This document shows positions 61,624 through 64,000 of a stretch of DNA of 64,000 nt, in pieces. The notes under the pieces were generated by a model. That model had not been told where the DNA came from. It did not search any database and saw only the letters and a program-made list of their open reading frames with translations. Both the position numbers and the translations under genes were made by a program. Position 1 is the first letter of the stretch, and each line of letters starts with the position of its first letter. This DNA is from Halobellus rarus (GTDB lineage Archaea > Halobacteriota > Halobacteria > Halobacteriales > Haloferacaceae). The DNA lies in NCBI RefSeq assembly GCF_024494595.1, contig NZ_JANHDI010000002.1, positions 248,001-312,000 on the forward strand, in the 5' to 3' direction.

Positions 61624-62412
61624 ATGTCCTCGAACGAGTCGAACGCGGCGGGGCGGGTGCGTGCCGGACAGCGCGTCCGACACGGGACGGGCGTGCACTC
61701 GAACCGGGCGTTTCCGACGGACGCGTATCCCTCGAACCTGGACCCGTTCGTCCTCTTCGAACGGTTCTACATCGACCCCGACCAGGGGTTCCCGATGCAT
61801 CCCCACCGCGGGTTCGAGATCGTCTCGTACATGCTCGACGGCGGGATGGAACACGAGGACTCCCTGGGCGTCGCGAACACCGCGGAGGCGGGCGAAGCGA
61901 TGCGGATCACCGCGGGCGAGGGGATCCGCCACTCGGAGTTTCCGGCTGGCGGAGCGGCCTGCACGGGCCTCCAGCTGTGGGTGAACCTCCCGCGGGAGAC
62001 CAAGGCCATCGAGCCCGACTACGCGGACGCGAGCGCCGCGGAGCTGCCGACCGAGCGCCTCGTCGGCGCGACCGTGACGACCGTCGTCGGCGAGGGTTCG
62101 CCGATCACCCTTCAGACGCCGATGGAGTATCTGGACGTCGAGGTCGCGGGCGCGGGTGCAGACGCGTGGACGTGGACCCGACCCGACGGGTGGTCGGGGT
62201 TCCTCTACGGCGTCTCCGGCTCGGGAACGGTCGACGGCGCGGGGTTCGATTCGGCGGAACCGCTCGTCGAGGGCGACGTATTGCCGATCACCGACGACGA
62301 ACCGATCGGACTCTACGACGGCGACGGGAACGACGGCGACTGGCGAGTGGTCGCCGTCGCGGGGGAACCGCACGGCGAGCCGATCCGGCAGCGCGGTCCG
62401 TTCGTGTTGTAA
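61624..62412 (+). CDS. Pirin-family (bicupin) protein
   Basis: A 262-residue bicupin. The first cupin has DPFVLFERFYIDPDQGFPMHPHRGFEIVSYMLDGGMEHEDSLG with the metal His residues (HPHRG) and then RITAGEGIRHSEFPAGG. It matches pirins, which are quercetin-dioxygenase-like or redox-sensing proteins. The start at 61624 follows the palindromic promoter; the longer frame back to 61498 has no support. Sharing the operator with the flavoprotein 66 bp downstream suggests a joint redox or quinone/aromatic-stress response. Confidence 0.9.
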   Translation: MSSNESNAAGRVRAGQRVRHGTGVHSNRAFPTDAYPSNLDPFVLFERFYIDPDQGFPMHPHRGFEIVSYMLDGGMEHEDSLGVANTAEAGEAMRITAGEGIRHSEFPAGGAACTGLQLWVNLPRETKAIEPDYADASAAELPTERLVGATVTTVVGEGSPITLQTPMEYLDVEVAGAGADAWTWTRPDGWSGFLYGVSGSGTVDGAGFDSAEPLVEGDVLPITDDEPIGLYDGDGNDGDWRVVAVAGEPHGEPIRQRGPFVL

Positions 62413-62429
62413 TCGAGCGTGAGGATCTG

Positions 62430-62447
62430 TTTTACCAAATGGTAAAA
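62430..62447. promoter_or_regulatory. Palindromic operator before the FAD oxidoreductase gene
   Basis: TTTTACCAAATGGTAAAA is a perfect 7-bp inverted repeat with a 4-bp spacer, directly upstream of the TATA-like GTATTTA (62450-62455 region). A weaker third copy, TTTACC-CGC-GGTGAG, follows at 62452-62466. Confidence 0.65.
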
Positions 62448-62477
62448 CGTATTTACCCGCGGTGAGTGCACCGATAT

Positions 62478-63038
62478 ATGGTAGACGTAGCTGTCGTCGG
62501 CGGTGGACCCGCCGGCCTGAGCGCTGCACTGTACGCCGCGAAGAACGGCCTCGAAACCGTCGTCTTCGACACCGACGAATCCTGGATGCACAAGGCGCAC
62601 CTGTTCAACTACCCCGCCGTGCGGAGCATCGGCGGCGACGAGTTCCTCACGGTCACCCGCGGGCAGGCCCGCGACCGCGGGGCGACGCTCGTCGACGAGG
62701 CGGTCACGGACGTCGAAGCGATCGACGGCGGGTTCGCTGTCTCGACGGCCGAAGACGAGTACGACGCCACGTACATCGTGCTCGCGACTGGCGGCGACCG
62801 GAGCCTCGCGGAGGACCTCGGCTGCGACTTCACCGACGAGGACGTCGTCGACGTGACCCTCGATATGGAGACGTCAGTCGAGGACGTGTACGCGACCGGG
62901 GCGATGGGTCGCGCCGAGAAGTGGCAGGCCGTCATCGCCGCCGGCGACGGCGCGGCCGCCGTCCTCGACATCCTCTCGAAGGAGAAGGGCGAGTACTACC
63001 ACGACTTCGATATGCCGTCGGACGTCCCCGAACTCTAG
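62478..63038 (+). CDS. Small FAD-dependent, thioredoxin-reductase-like oxidoreductase
   Basis: A 186-residue flavoprotein. It has the FAD motif VAVVGGGPAGLSAALYAAKNGLETVVFDTD at residues 4-33, the middle strand DATYIVLATGG and the closing FAD motif TSVEDVYATGAMGRAEKWQAVIAAGDGAAAV. This is the fold of thioredoxin reductase, but there is no CxxC redox pair and no separate NAD(P)H domain, and it is about half the usual length. It may act with a partner or as a ferredoxin-linked or quinone reductase. The ATG at 62478 matches the promoter spacing. It shares its operator with the pirin gene. Confidence 0.85.
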   Translation: MVDVAVVGGGPAGLSAALYAAKNGLETVVFDTDESWMHKAHLFNYPAVRSIGGDEFLTVTRGQARDRGATLVDEAVTDVEAIDGGFAVSTAEDEYDATYIVLATGGDRSLAEDLGCDFTDEDVVDVTLDMETSVEDVYATGAMGRAEKWQAVIAAGDGAAAVLDILSKEKGEYYHDFDMPSDVPEL

Positions 63039-63102
63039 AGAGAAGAACCGACCCTGTCAGGAATCGAAAACACGACTGGCCGGGACCGAACCGATCGGTC
63101 TG

Positions 63103-63771
63103 TTACGATTCTTCGGTCGTGTCGGGCGCGTCGACCTTGTCGGGCGCGTCGGACTCGCCTGACCCGTCGTACAGGGAGTCGAGGACGAACTCGTCGATCG
63201 CGCGCCGGGCCTCCGCCGGGGCGTCGTCGTGACCGAGCGCCAGCCGTCGCTCCCTCGCGACGTGGATCGTGTCGGTGAGGTGCTGTCCCATCAGATCGGC
63301 GTCGACGTCGCGAAACGCGCCCCGTTCGATCCCGCGCTGGATGACGTCGACGATCCCCGCCTTGAGCCGGTCGTAGTGTTCGACGAACAGTTCGCGGTGC
63401 GCCTCGTCGTGCTGCGCGGAGGCGTACAGTTCGTGGTACACCTCCATCCGCTCCCAGTGGGAGAACTCCGCGAGCTCCGGCCCGAACAGACAGCGATCGA
63501 TGCGCATCTCGAGTTCCTCGCGGGGAGTCGTCTCCTCGTCGACCTCGACGCTCCCCTCGTACTGCTCGATGACGTATTCCAGGAACGACGACAGCAGGTC
63601 GTACTTGCCGTCGAAGTGGTAGTGGATCACCTGCCGCGAGAGGTCCATCTCGGCCCCGATGTCGCGGACGCGAAGGTCGCTGTACCCGTGCTTTCGCAGC
63701 GCCCGGAAGGTGGCCTCCATAATGACCTCCCGGGTGTCCTGGGTCTCGACCGACCCGTCCGATTCGCTCAT
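63103..63771 (-). CDS. TetR/AcrR-family transcriptional regulator
   Basis: A 222-residue regulator. Residues about 12-60 are the TetR DNA-binding domain (TREVIMEATFRALRKHGYSDLRVRDIGAEMDLSRQVIHYHFDGKYDLLSSFLEYV). The ligand-binding helical domain follows, and the C-terminus is acidic. It is convergent with the small FAD oxidoreductase. It is a natural candidate to bind the TTTACC-N4-GGTAAA palindromes at the pirin and FAD genes, but its own promoter does not carry that motif, so the link is only suggested by position. Confidence 0.9.
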   Translation of the reverse strand: MSESDGSVETQDTREVIMEATFRALRKHGYSDLRVRDIGAEMDLSRQVIHYHFDGKYDLLSSFLEYVIEQYEGSVEVDEETTPREELEMRIDRCLFGPELAEFSHWERMEVYHELYASAQHDEAHRELFVEHYDRLKAGIVDVIQRGIERGAFRDVDADLMGQHLTDTIHVARERRLALGHDDAPAEARRAIDEFVLDSLYDGSGESDAPDKVDAPDTTEES

Positions 63772-63867
63772 AGGGTACCGTTGCGCTGCGGGTTACATAT
63801 CGGTTTCCTCGTGCGACCCAACGGTTCAGGCAGCCGTCGGAAATCGTCTCACTCGACGCGAGTCGTC

Positions 63868-64000
63868 TCACCCGTCGACGACTGTCCCGACCGACCGCCC
63901 CGCGAGAAAGCCCGCCAGCGCGTCGGGGCCGAACACGGACGCCGGCGCGCCGAGTTCGAGCAGAGCGCGGACCTTCGCGGCCATCCCGCCGGTCACGTCC
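63868..64000 (-). CDS. ipk: Isopentenyl phosphate kinase, 3' part (runs off the window)
   Basis: The last 43 codons of a leftward gene, truncated by the window edge. The peptide DVTGGMAAKVRALLELGAPASVFGPDALAGFLAG matches the C-terminus of isopentenyl phosphate kinase, an amino acid kinase family enzyme of the archaeal mevalonate pathway. In the family, the D-x-TGGM segment contacts nucleotide and substrate. It would feed isopentenyl diphosphate to isoprenoid ether lipids and carotenoids. The stop is TGA at 63868-63870. Confidence 0.75.
   Translation of the reverse strand, partial: DVTGGMAAKVRALLELGAPASVFGPDALAGFLAGRSVGTVVDG

Overview
This window comes from a halophilic euryarchaeon (class Halobacteria). 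The DNA is very GC-rich, the proteins are strongly acidic, promoters carry archaeal TATA boxes about 25-30 nt upstream of mostly leaderless starts, and the information-processing genes are archaeal (Rpo3, Rpo6, Rpo10, L18e, Cbf5, MoaA, Lhr-type helicase). The genus cannot be fixed from the sequence alone. No CRISPR array, intact insertion sequence, rRNA or replication origin was found.

Layout. 0-19.3 kb is mixed housekeeping: a VIT1-like membrane protein, a Ca2+-type P-ATPase, a universal stress protein, a TIGR00300/ornithine cyclodeaminase-type protein, an alpha/beta hydrolase pair, a receiver-PAS response regulator, an RNase Z-like metallo-hydrolase, an Lhr-type helicase, a DASS transporter, a fused OB/Cas4-like nuclease/SF1 helicase, a DUF2342 metalloprotease and a rhodanese-MBL protein. 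19.5-25.8 kb is the classical archaeal ribosomal/RNA polymerase cluster, read leftward: tRNA-Ser(GCU), S13, S4, S11, Rpo3, tRNA-Leu(CAG), L18e, L13, S9, Rpo10, Rpo6, enolase, S2, with several ATGA stop-start overlaps. 26-36 kb holds a thioredoxin, a glutamine amidotransferase, MoaA, an Mrp/NBP35 ATPase, a family 4-type uracil-DNA glycosylase, tRNA-Ser(UGA) with scattered copies of its T-arm behind it, and an APC permease fused to universal stress domains. 35.7-39.3 kb is the conserved adk - DUF106 - cmk - cbf5 block plus tRNA-Pro(GGG).

39.3-41.7 kb is gene-poor and appears to hold decayed genes around an SDR protein that has lost its catalytic residues. 41.7-51.7 kb carries a repeat-rich DUF7282 surface protein, DUF2237, a sulfatase, a geranylgeranyl-reductase-like flavoprotein, a PAS histidine kinase, and polyphosphate kinase overlapping a PPP-type phosphatase.

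52-61.5 kb is the most distinctive part. A SipW-type signal peptidase lies 4 bp from a DUF5305 membrane protein, beside a rhomboid protease, a large PGF-pre-PGF/CARDB surface protein, three short secreted proteins with SipW-type signal peptides (two of them visibly AT-rich) and a membrane-anchored winged-helix protein. I read it as a candidate locus for making and processing cell-surface fibres or an envelope coat. At 61.6-63.8 kb a pirin and a small FAD oxidoreductase share a palindromic operator (TTTACC-N4-GGTAAA) next to a TetR regulator. The window ends inside an isopentenyl phosphate kinase gene.
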